A stretch of 64,000 bases of DNA from AP-15 sp963700185. GTDB lineage: Bacteria; Pseudomonadota; Alphaproteobacteria; ATCC43930; CGMCC-115725. The position numbers and the translations under genes are program-made. Each line of letters starts with the position of its first letter. Position 1 is the first letter of the stretch. The notes under the pieces are model-generated. The model saw nothing but the letters and a program-made list of their open reading frames with translations. It was not told where the DNA came from and did not search any database. Shown one piece after another: positions 12,001 to 20,027 of the stretch. The stretch is taken from contig CAVOWP010000008.1 in NCBI GenBank assembly GCA_963700185.1, forward strand, positions 186,001 to 250,000, in the 5' to 3' direction.

Positions 12001-12114
12001 GGGCAGCGCCGAGAGCGGCAGGAAACGATAGGCGAAGATGCCGACCAGCATGATCGCCGCCATCAGCAGCGTCGTCGCCACCGGGCGCAGGATGAAGATG
12101 CGCGAAGGGCTCAT
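8998..12114 (-). CDS. RND efflux pump permease (MdtB/MdtC-like), third paralog
   Basis: A 1038-residue HAE1-family pump that starts with RIFILRPVATTLLM, the standard N-terminus, and has GFVVDDAIVMIEN in TM4. It is more distant from the other two pumps than they are from each other and has no periplasmic insert (NGQVPLSAIAQ follows directly). It is the first pump gene after the adaptor gene, separated by a 187-base spacer filled with palindromic repeats. In MdtABC-type operons two different RND subunits work with one adaptor; here a third subunit is present. Confidence 0.92.
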   Translation of the reverse strand: MSPSRIFILRPVATTLLMAAIMLVGIFAYRFLPLSALPEVDYPTIQVQTFYPGASPDVMTSSVTAPLEVQFGQMPGLNQMSSTSSAGASVITLQFSLDLSLDVAEQEVQAAINAAGNLLPSDLPAPPIYAKVNPADAPILTLALTSKTMPLTQVEDLADTRLAQKISQLPGVGLVSISGGHRPAVRIQANYRQLAAYGLNIDDLRTTLANANVNTPKGNFDGPSRAYTINANDQIRKPSDYNDLVVAYRNGAPVKLSDVARATEGAENTKLAAWMNTDEAVIVNIQRQPGANVIEVVDRIQALLPQLKAALPSAVDVAVLTDRTTTIRASVADVEFELGLAVVLVVIVIFVFLRSPSATLIPSLSVPLSLVGTLAVMYLAGFSLNNLSLMALTIATGFVVDDAIVMIENVSRYIEAGDPPLQAALKGSEQIGFTIISLTVSLIAVLIPLLFMPDVVGRLFREFAITLAVTIVISAVVALTLVPMMCARILRHRRASELSLVARESQEWFDALIAQYGRLLNWVLDHQPLTLLVAVGTLGLTVFLYIVIPKGFFPVQDTGLIQGISEAEPSVSFEAMAQRQQTLAAAILKDPDVVSLSSFIGVDGTNSTLNTGRFLINLKPRDERHASASDVIRRLERETQDVAGISLYMQPVQDLTIDATVSRSQYQFVLEDANPNEFSTWVPKLLERLQQLPQLEDVSSNYAENGLSAYIQIDRPTAARFGITPATVDNALYNSFGQRIVSTIFTQSNQYRVILEADPDLQKSLSSLGQIYLPSSTATNGQVPLSAIAQVEEQTAPLEINHLGQFPSTTVSFNLAQGASLGEAVDAIKQTEQEIGMPASMITVFQGAALAFQAALGNELVLIIAAIVTMYIVLGVLYESFIHPITILSTLPSAGVGALLALMIDGSDLSVIAIIGIILLIGIVKKNAIMMVDFALDAERNEGKLPREAIYQACLLRFRPILMTTMAALFAALPLMLGSGTGSELRHPLGVTIVGGLIFSQLLTLFTTPVIYLGFDRLGGALRSRFNRGEAVTEGSSR

Positions 12115-12140
12115 GAGTGAGCTCCATCCGGCGTCGCGGC

Positions 12141-12290
12141 TGGATGACCCTCACCCGCCTCGCTGCGCTCGGCACCCTCTCCCGCAGTGCGGGAGAGGGG
12201 CCAGATGGCACAAAGCCGCCGAATAGCCCCTCTCCCGCATTGCGGGAGAGGGGGGACCCAGCCCGCCAGGGCTGGGTGGGTGAGGGGAAC
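12141..12290. repeat. Palindromic repeat cluster, DUF559-element-like ends
   Basis: Two strong stem-loops built on CCCTCTCCCGCA/TGCGGGAGAGGG (12175-12200 and 12227-12254) are followed by CCCAGCCC...GGGCTGGG (12256-12276) and flanked by CCTCACCC and GGGTGAGGG. On the minus strand the same blocks border the DUF559 gene at 50.9-51.3 kb, but here no gene lies between them and only about 27 bases separate the hairpins. The cluster sits inside the efflux operon between adaptor and pump and could trim or slow the transcript. Confidence 0.8.
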
Positions 12291-12301
12291 TTCCGGGTAG
12301 C

Positions 12302-13627
12302 TCACGGCGTGCTCCGCCGCCGCCCCGAACCTTGTCTTTGTTGCTGGTCCTGCGGCTGGGGCAAACCCTCGGCGGCCGCCGGGTTCGATTGGACCGGCGG
12401 AGCAATTGTCACCTTTGCTCCATCGCGCAGCCGGTCGGCGCCGTCGATGACGACACTTTCACCCGGTTCCAGCCCCGACAGGATCGCGATTTGCTGACCG
12501 TCGGTCGGACCGAGCTTGACCTTTTGCACCGCGACCGTCTTCTCCGGCTTGACGACATAGACAAAGGTTCCGGGCGCGCCCCGTTGGATCGCCGAATTGG
12601 GCAAAATGTCTGCGTCGTGCAGCGTGTTGACCAATAGCTTGACGTTTACGAACTGGTTCGGAAACAGGGTCTCCTGCTCGTTGTTGAATATTGCTCGTAA
12701 TTTGACGGTGCCGGTCGTCGTGTCGATCTGATTGTCGACCGTGTAGAGCTTCCCCTGCCCCAACTCGGTCGAGCCGGTGCGGTCATAGGCCGTGACCGGC
12801 AACGTCGCCCCCGCCCTCACCCGCTTCATCACCTCGGGCAAATTATCCTCAGGCAGCGTGAAAATGACCGAGATCGGCTGCAGCTGTGTGACTACGACGA
12901 TGCCGTTGGGATCGCTGTTCTGAACATAATTGCCGGCGTCGACCTGGCGCAGGCCGACGCGGCCCGTGACCGGCGAGACGATGTGGCAATAGGTCAGGTT
13001 GAGCTTTTGGGCGTCGATCTGTGCCTGATCGGCTTTGACCGTCGCCTCGTCCTGCGCGACCAGCGAGACCTGCGTGTCACGGGTTTGCTTCGCGATCGAG
13101 TTTTGCGCAACCAAGGTGTTGTAGCGTTGCAAATCCACTTGCGCGTTCTTCAGCAGCGCCTGATCTTTGCCCAGCTGCGCTTCGGCCTGTTCGAGCGCCA
13201 CCTGGTACGGACGCGGGTCGATTTGAGCGAGAAAATCGCCCTTCTTGACCATCTGCCCTTCCGTGAAGGCGACTTGCACCAGGTAACCACTGATCTGGGT
13301 TTTGACCGTGACCGTCGCGAGCGGGGTAACGGTGCCGAGCTGGCTCAACGTCACCGGCATGTCCCCCTTTTCCACCGGGGCCACCCCGACGGGCACCGGC
13401 GCGCCCGCTTGACCGCCGCCCCCTTTCGGCTGCGTCTGCGGCCGCGGAAAATACCAGATCGCGGCGGCGACAATCGCGGCAAGCAAGAGCAGCCAGACAA
13501 GCCGCCGCCCCCACGAACGCCGCGGCCGGTGCGACAGGACGCCGCCCGGCTGAGCAGGACGAGCCAACGGCTCGTCGACCCTCACTCGTCCGGGTGGCGC
13601 AAGAATTTCGCTTCGCTGATCGTCCAT
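12302..13627 (-). CDS. RND efflux periplasmic adaptor (HlyD/MdtA type)
   Basis: A 441-residue membrane-fusion protein. It has an N-terminal cytoplasmic stretch, one membrane anchor (LVWLLLLAAIVAAAIWYF), then the lipoyl/barrel-sandwich half motifs GYLVQVAFTEGQMVKKGD and GRVGLRQVDAGNYV that flank an alpha-hairpin (residues about 145-215). Beta-barrel and membrane-proximal domains follow, with a Gln/Pro-rich tail. It links the pumps to the outer-membrane channel. As first gene of the efflux operon it faces a 230-base intergenic region shared with the divergent thiamine-diphosphate enzyme gene, where the operon promoter should lie. The MdtA assignment follows from the MdtB/C-like pumps. Confidence 0.92.
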   Translation of the reverse strand: MDDQRSEILAPPGRVRVDEPLARPAQPGGVLSHRPRRSWGRRLVWLLLLAAIVAAAIWYFPRPQTQPKGGGGQAGAPVPVGVAPVEKGDMPVTLSQLGTVTPLATVTVKTQISGYLVQVAFTEGQMVKKGDFLAQIDPRPYQVALEQAEAQLGKDQALLKNAQVDLQRYNTLVAQNSIAKQTRDTQVSLVAQDEATVKADQAQIDAQKLNLTYCHIVSPVTGRVGLRQVDAGNYVQNSDPNGIVVVTQLQPISVIFTLPEDNLPEVMKRVRAGATLPVTAYDRTGSTELGQGKLYTVDNQIDTTTGTVKLRAIFNNEQETLFPNQFVNVKLLVNTLHDADILPNSAIQRGAPGTFVYVVKPEKTVAVQKVKLGPTDGQQIAILSGLEPGESVVIDGADRLRDGAKVTIAPPVQSNPAAAEGLPQPQDQQQRQGSGRRRSTP

Positions 13628-13857
13628 TCGTTCGAGACCTGATTTGCTCCTTCGGACCGGCAGTTCGGCGGCGAGAGCCTAGCAATTTTTCGCTTGCGCG
13701 TCGCGCGCGACCGGCTTGATCACGATTCCACGATGCCGATAGAAGCTGTCGATTATATGGCGTCCGGCCGCGAAGCATCCCGGTGCAGCAAACCTCTTCC
13801 GTCCGGGCGCGGCATCGTCTCAAATGGCCAAGTGGACCCGGGACTCGAGGTGGGGCG

Positions 13858-15549
13858 ATGACGACCAATTTTCTCAGCGGCGGCCAGCTCGTCGTCGCCG
13901 CGTTGCGCGCCCACCGTGTCGACATGGCCTTCAGCGTCGCCGGGGAGAGCTATCTCGAAGTCCTCGACGCCCTGTTCGATGCCCCGGAGATCCGCCTCGT
14001 GACGTGCCGCCAGGAAGGGGGCGCCGCGTTCATGGCCGAGGCCTACGGCAAGCTAACGGGCAAGCCGGGTGTGCTGCTGGTGACCCGCGGGCCCGGCGCC
14101 TGCAACGCCTCGATCGGCATCCATACCGCCTTCCAGGATTCGACCCCGATGCTCGTGCTGGTGGGCCAGGTCGCGCGCCATCAGATCGACCGCGAAGCCT
14201 TCCAGGAGGTCGATTTCCGCAAAATGTTCGCGCCGCTTGCCAAATGGGTAGCGCAAATCGACATGGCCGAGAGGGTCCCCGAACTCATCAACCAGGCCTT
14301 TCAGGTCGCAACCTCCGGGCGGCCGGGCCCGGTCGTGCTGGCATTACCCGAGGACATGCTGCGCGACCATAGTGCGGCGGCGGTGGTCGGGCCCTATCGG
14401 CCCGTGCGCGCCCATCCTGGCGCCGCAGATCTCGCGGAGATGCGGCGGCTGCTCGTCGCCGCAGAGCGGCCGATCATGCTGGTCGGCGGCGGCGGCTGGG
14501 ACGACCAAGCCTGCCACGACATCACAAGGTTTGCCGAGGCCAACCAGCTGCCGGTCTGCTGTTCGTTCCGGCGACAGGACATCGTCGACAATCGGTTGCC
14601 CGCCTTCGTCGGCGATCTCGGCACCGGGGCGAGCGCTGCCCTCGTCGCGCGGATCAAGGAGGCGGACCTCCTGCTCGCCGTCGGCGCGCAAATCGGCGAG
14701 ATCACCTCGCAGTCGTATTCGCTGATGGGCATTCCCGACCCGGGCAAGGTGCTGGTGCATATCCACGCCGGCGCCGAGGAGCTCGGCCGGGTCTTTCGCC
14801 CGAGTCTCCCGATCCAATCCGGCATGCCCGAGTTCGCTGCCGCCGCCGCGGCGCTGCCCCCGGTGCCGGCGCCGCGCTGGTCGGATTGGCGCGCCGCGGT
14901 TCGTTCGGAATACGAGGCCGGGCTAGCGCCCACGGCAACGGGCGCGGCGCTCGATCTCGGCAAGGTGATGACCTGGTTCCGCGATCGCCTGCCCGACAAC
15001 GCGATCATCACCAGCGACGCCGGGAACTTCAGCGGCTGGCCGAACCGCTTCCTGCAGTACCGTCGGCCGGGGCGCCAGCTCGGCCCGACGAGCGGGGCGA
15101 TGGGCTACGGCGTGCCCGCCGCGGTCGCGGCCAAGCTCGTCCATCCCGACCGCCTGGTCGTCGGGTTTTGCGGCGATGGCGGCTTCATGATGACCGGGCA
15201 GGAGATCGCAACCTCGATGCTCGAAGGGGTCGGGCCGATCATCCTGGTCTTCAACAACGCGATGTACGGCACGATCCGCATGCATCAGGAGCGCCGCTTT
15301 CCGGGCCGGGTCGTCGGGACGGCGTTGAAGAACCCGGATTTCCTCGGTCTCGCCCGAGCCTACGGCGTATTTGGCGCCTCAGTGTCAAGGACGGAGGAGT
15401 TCGCGCCGGCCTTCGAGGAGGCGGCCGCCGGCAAAGAGGCGGCGATCATCGAGCTCAAGATGGATCCCGAGCTGATCACGACGCGGACGACCCTGTCGGA
15501 GATCCGCCGCGAGGCCGAGGCCCGCCAGGTGCAAGGGATGGAAGTCTGA
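13858..15549 (+). CDS. Thiamine-diphosphate-dependent enzyme (acetolactate synthase-like)
   Basis: A 563-residue member of the acetolactate synthase / benzoylformate decarboxylase superfamily. The catalytic-Glu segment CRQEGGAAFMAEAYG is near residue 50, a central FAD/NAD-like domain follows, and the C-terminal ThDP-binding motif runs from CGDGGFMMTGQE (near residue 437) to NNAMYGT. ATG 13858 is preferred over an upstream frame extension because GAGGTGGGG precedes it and TNFLSGGQLVVAAL starts the conserved domain. A methyltransferase gene follows after two bases. No regulatory subunit gene is nearby, so a biosynthetic IlvB role is doubtful; a catabolic 2-oxoacid lyase or decarboxylase is as likely. 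Confidence 0.88.
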   Translation: MTTNFLSGGQLVVAALRAHRVDMAFSVAGESYLEVLDALFDAPEIRLVTCRQEGGAAFMAEAYGKLTGKPGVLLVTRGPGACNASIGIHTAFQDSTPMLVLVGQVARHQIDREAFQEVDFRKMFAPLAKWVAQIDMAERVPELINQAFQVATSGRPGPVVLALPEDMLRDHSAAAVVGPYRPVRAHPGAADLAEMRRLLVAAERPIMLVGGGGWDDQACHDITRFAEANQLPVCCSFRRQDIVDNRLPAFVGDLGTGASAALVARIKEADLLLAVGAQIGEITSQSYSLMGIPDPGKVLVHIHAGAEELGRVFRPSLPIQSGMPEFAAAAAALPPVPAPRWSDWRAAVRSEYEAGLAPTATGAALDLGKVMTWFRDRLPDNAIITSDAGNFSGWPNRFLQYRRPGRQLGPTSGAMGYGVPAAVAAKLVHPDRLVVGFCGDGGFMMTGQEIATSMLEGVGPIILVFNNAMYGTIRMHQERRFPGRVVGTALKNPDFLGLARAYGVFGASVSRTEEFAPAFEEAAAGKEAAIIELKMDPELITTRTTLSEIRREAEARQVQGMEV

Positions 15550-15551
15550 CG

Positions 15552-16313
15552 ATGGCGGAAATCGCGCGGCAGCGCTGGTCGGCCGAGCGTTATGCCGAGA
15601 CCGCGCATTTCGTCCCGGCCCTCGGGGCCCCCGTCCTCGGGCTGCTCGCGCCATCCCCAGGTGAGCACATCCTCGATCTTGGTTGCGGCGATGGCGTATT
15701 GACCCAACAGATCGTCGCGGCCGGCGCTACGGTGGTCGCAGTCGATGCCGGGCCGGACATGGTCGCTGCGGCACGGGCGCGCGGGATTGATGCCAGGGTC
15801 ATGGACGGCCAGAGGCTGACCTTTACCGGCGAGTTCGATGCGGTGTTCTCGAACGCCGCGCTCCATTGGATGCGTGACCAGGAGGCGGTGCTCGCCGGCG
15901 TGCGCCGGGCGCTGAAGTCGCGCGGCCGCTTTGTCGCCGAGATGGGCGGCCACAACAACACCGCGGCGATCATCGTCGCCCTGAGGGCGGTTCTTGCGCG
16001 CCGCGGGCTCGACGTTCATCGCCTGAACCCCTGGTACTTCCCGTCCGCCGAAGCCTACCGCAAAAAGCTCGAAGAGGCACATTTCACCGTCGAGGAAATA
16101 GCGATCGTCCCCCGGCCGACGACCCTGCCGACCGGTATCGAAGCATGGCTCGACACCTTCGCCGAAGATTTTCTCGATCCGCTGCCTCAGCCGGACCGAT
16201 CGCGAGCCCGCGCAGAAATCGCCGAGCTCTTGCGCCCAGTCCTGATGGACGAGACCGGAACCTGGATTGCCGACTACGTGCGGCTGCGCTTTCGCGCAAC
16301 TCGCGCCGAATAA
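15552..16313 (+). CDS. Class I SAM-dependent methyltransferase
   Basis: A 253-residue protein with methyltransferase motif I ILDLGCGDGVLTQQI, the acidic post-motif VVAVDAGPDMV, and FDAVFSNAALHWM as motif II. This pattern is seen in UbiE/trans-aconitate-like Methyltransf_11/25 enzymes. The gene starts two bases after the stop of the thiamine-diphosphate enzyme, so both are on one transcript. The acceptor substrate cannot be inferred. Confidence 0.88.
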   Translation: MAEIARQRWSAERYAETAHFVPALGAPVLGLLAPSPGEHILDLGCGDGVLTQQIVAAGATVVAVDAGPDMVAAARARGIDARVMDGQRLTFTGEFDAVFSNAALHWMRDQEAVLAGVRRALKSRGRFVAEMGGHNNTAAIIVALRAVLARRGLDVHRLNPWYFPSAEAYRKKLEEAHFTVEEIAIVPRPTTLPTGIEAWLDTFAEDFLDPLPQPDRSRARAEIAELLRPVLMDETGTWIADYVRLRFRATRAE

Positions 16314-16339
16314 CGTCACAACGCTGATTTCACTCGCAG

Positions 16340-16355
16340 TGTGAGGTCGATCACA
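16340..16355. promoter_or_regulatory. Perfect TGTGA-N6-TCACA palindrome (CRP/FNR-type or activator site)
   Basis: TGTGAGGTCGATCACA is a perfect match to the CRP-family consensus. Its centre is about 85 bases upstream of the -24 element of the sigma-54 promoter at 16432, a usual distance for an enhancer-binding protein or a CRP-type coregulator. Confidence 0.6.
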
Positions 16356-16431
16356 CGCTCCCAAACGCGCAACAAGATATTTTACGCGTGTTCGGGAGCA
16401 GAGGCCGCGTCTCGCCAATCCTTACAGGCAT

Positions 16432-16446
16432 TGGCACGTCTTTTGC
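16432..16446 (+). promoter_or_regulatory. Sigma-54 (RpoN) -24/-12 promoter
   Basis: TGGCACGTCTTTTGC matches TGGCACG-N4-TTGC with the invariant GG and GC separated by ten bases. It lies 32 bases before the ATG of the PHB-depolymerase-like gene. Confidence 0.8.
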
Positions 16447-16478
16447 GCGGACACTTAAACCGCTGAGGGACAGATCCA

Positions 16479-17906
16479 ATGCATCAGATTCGAAGATCGG
16501 CCCGTTTGGTGCGCCTGATGCCGGTCCTCACCGCGCTCGGCATCGTACCGGCAGTGGCTGAAGGCCTTGCCCCGCCGTTGGGCGCTTACAATGCGGACAT
16601 AACGGAAAGCTCGATCTCAGGCATATCGTCCGGCGCCTTTATGGCTGTGCAGTTCGGGGTCTCTTGGTCGTCCATTGTGAAAGGCGTCGGCGTCATTGCC
16701 GGCGGGCCTTATTATTGTGCACAGGGAACAGCGATAGATGGTCTCTCGGGCAATCTCGGCCCCGCCTTGAGCGCGACCGGTCCTTGCATGAAAGGGCCGC
16801 CCCCCGACCTTGAGCCGCTCTTCGAGAAAACCGACGAATGGGCCCGCGGCGGCGACATCGACGACCCGCACAATATCGCGAACCAGCGCATCTACATCTT
16901 TGCCGGTTACAACGATTCGATCGTCAGCCCAAAAGTTGGAGACGCCGCTTACCGCTTCTATTTGCATTACTTAGGGGGGCGCAGCGACGGGAATGTGTTC
17001 TATCAGAGCGCCATCGGCGCGGGTCATTCCCAGGTGACGGTCGACTACGGTCAGCCATGCAACAAAAATGAAGGCGATTACATCGATCACTGCAACTACG
17101 ATCAGGCTGGCATAATTCTCCAGCACATCTACGGCGCCCTCAACTCCAAGAACCGCGGCGCGCTTTCCGGGAAGCTCATCGCGTTCGATCAGCGGGAGCT
17201 GACGTCTCCCAAATCCCCCGCTTCCTATAGCATGGCCGACACCGGGTATGTTTACGTTCCGGCCTCTTGCGCCGCGCAGCAGCCGTGCCGAGTGCATATC
17301 GCGCTGCATGGCTGCAAGCAAAACTTCGAAACCATTCAGGACCACTACATCCAGCATGCCGGCTATAACGAGTGGGCCGACACCAACCGCCTGATCATCC
17401 TCTATCCGCAAAGCATCGTCGGCAATCCCGCCACCGATCCCTTCACGCCCCTCAACCCTTTCGGGTGCTGGGATTGGTGGGGTTACACAAACTTCAATTA
17501 TGCTGTTAAGGCCGGGCGGCAAATCACAACCATCAAAGCTATGCTCGACCGGCTCACGGGCGGGCATCTCCAGAGCCCGGCTGCGCCAGCTGACGCCGCT
17601 CGGTTCGGGATTGTGGTCAATGATGTTTCGAATATGGCCGCAGCGATTGCTTGGACCCCGTCCGCCGGTGCCCAAACCTATACGGTCAATCGCGCGGGTG
17701 GCGCCGACAACAGCTTTACGCCGGTCGGCTCGGTCTCGGGGCAGAGCTTTGGCGATCTGAGCTTAAGTCCCGCGACACCTTATCGCTACAAAGTGACCGT
17801 CACCCTCAGCAGCGGTACCGAGGGGCCAAGTTCACCGGTAGTGACGGCAACCACACTTCCAGTGCCACCCCCGTGCGACACACCCGGCAGCTGCCCCGTC
17901 CCTTGA
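16479..17906 (+). CDS. Secreted PHB-depolymerase-family esterase with fibronectin type III domain
   Basis: A 475-residue exported alpha/beta hydrolase. A signal peptide covers about residues 1-28. The nucleophile box is GISSG (residues 48-52), as in short-chain poly(3-hydroxybutyrate) depolymerases, and a later VHIALHGCKQNFE segment with IILYPQS matches the same family; GHSQV may supply other active-site residues. Residues about 375-460 form a fibronectin type III module, and the tail is Pro/Cys-rich. It probably hydrolyses a polyester or ester outside the cell. The sigma-54 promoter and TGTGA palindrome upstream suggest control by nutrient state. The next gene is convergent. Confidence 0.85.
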   Translation: MHQIRRSARLVRLMPVLTALGIVPAVAEGLAPPLGAYNADITESSISGISSGAFMAVQFGVSWSSIVKGVGVIAGGPYYCAQGTAIDGLSGNLGPALSATGPCMKGPPPDLEPLFEKTDEWARGGDIDDPHNIANQRIYIFAGYNDSIVSPKVGDAAYRFYLHYLGGRSDGNVFYQSAIGAGHSQVTVDYGQPCNKNEGDYIDHCNYDQAGIILQHIYGALNSKNRGALSGKLIAFDQRELTSPKSPASYSMADTGYVYVPASCAAQQPCRVHIALHGCKQNFETIQDHYIQHAGYNEWADTNRLIILYPQSIVGNPATDPFTPLNPFGCWDWWGYTNFNYAVKAGRQITTIKAMLDRLTGGHLQSPAAPADAARFGIVVNDVSNMAAAIAWTPSAGAQTYTVNRAGGADNSFTPVGSVSGQSFGDLSLSPATPYRYKVTVTLSSGTEGPSSPVVTATTLPVPPPCDTPGSCPVP

Positions 17907-17953
17907 TGGGACACCTAACAGCCTGGCGAAAGATGGTCTTCACAGCGGGTTAT

Positions 17954-18032
17954 CGTCGCCCCCGCGAAGGCGGGGGTCCAGGGCTATAGCTGCGACCTTG
18001 CCCCCTGGATTCCCGCTTTCGCGGGAACGACG
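17954..18032. repeat. Intergenic inverted repeat (GTCGCCCCCGCGAAGGCGGGG family)
   Basis: Two arms, each itself a hairpin (CCCCCGCGAAGGCGGGGG and TCCCGCTTTCGCGGGA), are followed or preceded by TCCAGGG/CCCTGGA, so the 79 bases fold into a large cruciform. This repeat type is frequent between genes in alphaproteobacteria. It sits between the convergent esterase and rnc genes and could end transcription from both sides. Confidence 0.8.
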
Positions 18033-18038
18033 ACTAGG

Positions 18039-18743
18039 CTAAACCCCGGAGACTAGCCGTTCGAGCAGCAGCTCTGCGGCTCTGGCCTCGGCGATGCGCT
18101 TTGACGAGGCCGTCGCCGCGGCGCCGTCATGGCCTGCGACCTTCGCCGCGACGGTGAAGCGCAAAGCGTGGTCGGGCCCGGCGGTGCCGACGAGTTCGTA
18201 GGTCGGGAGAGCCAAGCCGCGCGCCTGCGCCCATTCCTGCAGGGCGGTTTTCGGATCGCGGGGCGGCCCCTCCATCTGATCGATCAGCGGCTGCCAGAAC
18301 CGGCGCACGAAAGCCGAAGCCGCATCGAATCCGCCGTCGAGGTAGATCGCCGCGATCAGAGCCTCGCAGACATCGGCGAGAATTCCGGGGTTGGCGGCGG
18401 CTCCGGCCGCCTGTTCGGCACGCGACAGAAGCAGATGGTCTCCGAGCCCGATCGTCTCGGCGACGCGCACGAGTGCTTCGCCACGAACGAGATGCGTCAG
18501 ACGGCGCGTCAGGTGTCCCTCGGGCTCGCTCTCGAAGCGCCGCCACAAGAGATCGGCGATGACAAGGCCCAGAACTCGATCGCCGAGAAATTCGAGGCGC
18601 TCATAGCCGCGGTGAGTGGGCTTTCTGCCGAGGCGGCCGCGACTATGCTTGGATGCGAGCGCGCTCGGATGAGTGAGGGCTTCTTCGAGGAGTTCGGGCC
18701 GAGCGAAGAAATACCCGATTTTTTGCGCGAGGTCGGCAGTCAA
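18039..18743 (-). CDS. rnc: Ribonuclease III
   Basis: Double-stranded-RNA endonuclease for rRNA and mRNA processing. The signature ERLEFLGDRVLGL holds the catalytic Glu/Asp. The second acidic site is in DVCEALIAAIYLDGG, and a dsRNA-binding domain covers the last 70 residues (KTALQEWAQARGL to the end). TTG 18743 is preferred: it overlaps the lepB stop by four bases (TTGA), has AAGG upstream and gives a normal 234-residue enzyme. ATG 18797 would overlap lepB by 58 bases. In many relatives era follows rnc; here the operon ends at a repeat. Confidence 0.92.
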   Translation of the reverse strand: MTADLAQKIGYFFARPELLEEALTHPSALASKHSRGRLGRKPTHRGYERLEFLGDRVLGLVIADLLWRRFESEPEGHLTRRLTHLVRGEALVRVAETIGLGDHLLLSRAEQAAGAAANPGILADVCEALIAAIYLDGGFDAASAFVRRFWQPLIDQMEGPPRDPKTALQEWAQARGLALPTYELVGTAGPDHALRFTVAAKVAGHDGAAATASSKRIAEARAAELLLERLVSGV

Positions 18744-19519
18744 TCGATGCCTTGGACGCCGTGGAACAGCCGGCCATACCGTATCGCGAACGGCCATTTC
18801 CAGATTTCCCAGAGCCGGGCCGACCCATTCGTCGAGAAAAAGATGAACTGTGCCTTCCCGATCAGGTTCTCGGCCGGTACGTAGCCGACAGCGGATAATA
18901 CCCGACTATCCTGCGAGTTGTCACGATTGTCGCCCATCATGAAATAGTCGCCGGGGGGGACGACATACTCTTGGGTGTTGTCGAGCGGCCCGTTGTCGCT
19001 CATCTCGATGATGCGATGCTGCACGCCGTTCGGCAGCGTTTCTATGTATTGGGTAAGCGGGATGATGGCGCCGTTCCCCTCTTGATAGAGGTAGTCCTCG
19101 ATGCGCCTGCGCGGCACCGGCTGACCGTTGATGTTGAGGATGCCGTTCTTCATCTGGATGTGATCGCCGGGCAGCCCGATCACCCGCTTGATGTAGTCGG
19201 TCGAATTGTCGGTCGGCAATTTGAAGACAATGACGTCGCCGCGCTCCGGTGAATGGAAGAAAATTCGTCCGGAAAACAGCGGCAATCCAAGTGGCAGAGA
19301 GTAACGGCTGTACCCGTACGAGAACTTCGAAACGAACAGATAGTCGCCCACCAGCAAAGTCGGGACCATCGATCCCGACGGAATGTTGAATGGTTCATAG
19401 GCGACTGTCCGCACGACGAGTGCGATTAGCACGGCATAGACGATCGTCTTTATCGTGTCGAGGATGCCGCCGGCAGATTTTTTCCGGGTCAGGACCGTAG
19501 GGCCGGATTTGGATTTCAT
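18740..19519 (-). CDS. lepB: Signal peptidase I
   Basis: Membrane-anchored serine protease that removes signal peptides from exported proteins. One N-terminal transmembrane helix (TIVYAVLIALVVRTVAYE) is followed by box B with the catalytic Ser (PSGSMVPTLLVGDYLFVSK), box D with the catalytic Lys (DYIKRVIGLPGD) and box E GDNRDNSQDSR. ATG 19519 with AAGGAA upstream is chosen; a longer frame to 19567 would overlap acpS. Gene order acpS-lepB-rnc is conserved in alphaproteobacteria. Confidence 0.95.
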   Translation of the reverse strand: MKSKSGPTVLTRKKSAGGILDTIKTIVYAVLIALVVRTVAYEPFNIPSGSMVPTLLVGDYLFVSKFSYGYSRYSLPLGLPLFSGRIFFHSPERGDVIVFKLPTDNSTDYIKRVIGLPGDHIQMKNGILNINGQPVPRRRIEDYLYQEGNGAIIPLTQYIETLPNGVQHRIIEMSDNGPLDNTQEYVVPPGDYFMMGDNRDNSQDSRVLSAVGYVPAENLIGKAQFIFFSTNGSARLWEIWKWPFAIRYGRLFHGVQGID

Positions 19520-19563
19520 GGAATTCCTTGGGGGCCTGGAAGGCGGGATGAGCCAAGCCCATG

Positions 19564-20007
19564 TCACGAGTTGAATTGAGGATATGCCCGCTCGAAAATC
19601 CTTCGTTCTTGCGCCGGGACGGCAGTGATAATCACGACGGCCTGGGCGAGCGGCGGCTCATCGGTCAATGTAATGTCGAGCCGAGCCGTCATCCCTTCCG
19701 GCGTGATCTCTTCGAGCCGCCGCAAGGCGCCACCGGTCAGCCGCATGCAGGGCTGCCCCGAAGCCAAATTGACGACCCCGAGGTCGCGCCAGAATACGCC
19801 GTTGCGAAACCCGGTGCCGAGCGCTTTCGAACAAGCTTCCTTAGCGGCAAACCGCCGCGCGTAGCTGGCCGAGCGGTTGGCGCGCCGATCGCATTTGCGG
19901 CGCTCGGCATCGGTGAAAATGCGATCGAGAAAGCGATCGCCAAAGCGCTCGATCGCCTGCTCGATTCGACGGATATCGATCATGTCGCTGCCGATGCCGA
20001 GAATCAT
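19564..20007 (-). CDS. acpS: Holo-[acyl-carrier-protein] synthase
   Basis: Transfers 4'-phosphopantetheine from CoA to a serine of acyl carrier protein. The Mg-binding N-terminus GIGSDMIDIRRIE and the second motif RRFAAKEACSKALGTG are both present; the length of 147 residues is usual. ATG 20007 is preferred to an adjacent TTG. It lies 20 bases after the rsh stop. Confidence 0.95.
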   Translation of the reverse strand: MILGIGSDMIDIRRIEQAIERFGDRFLDRIFTDAERRKCDRRANRSASYARRFAAKEACSKALGTGFRNGVFWRDLGVVNLASGQPCMRLTGGALRRLEEITPEGMTARLDITLTDEPPLAQAVVIITAVPAQERRIFERAYPQFNS

Positions 20008-20027
20008 CAAACTACCTGCGGCGGCGC

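Noticed and set aside
12141..12290. CRISPR array
   Set aside because: The repeats are palindromic hairpins without regular spacers, and no cas genes are present anywhere in the window.
18740..18797. ATG 18797 as the start of rnc
   Set aside because: It would overlap lepB by 58 bases and add residues outside the family; TTG 18743 overlaps the lepB stop by four bases and has AAGG upstream.
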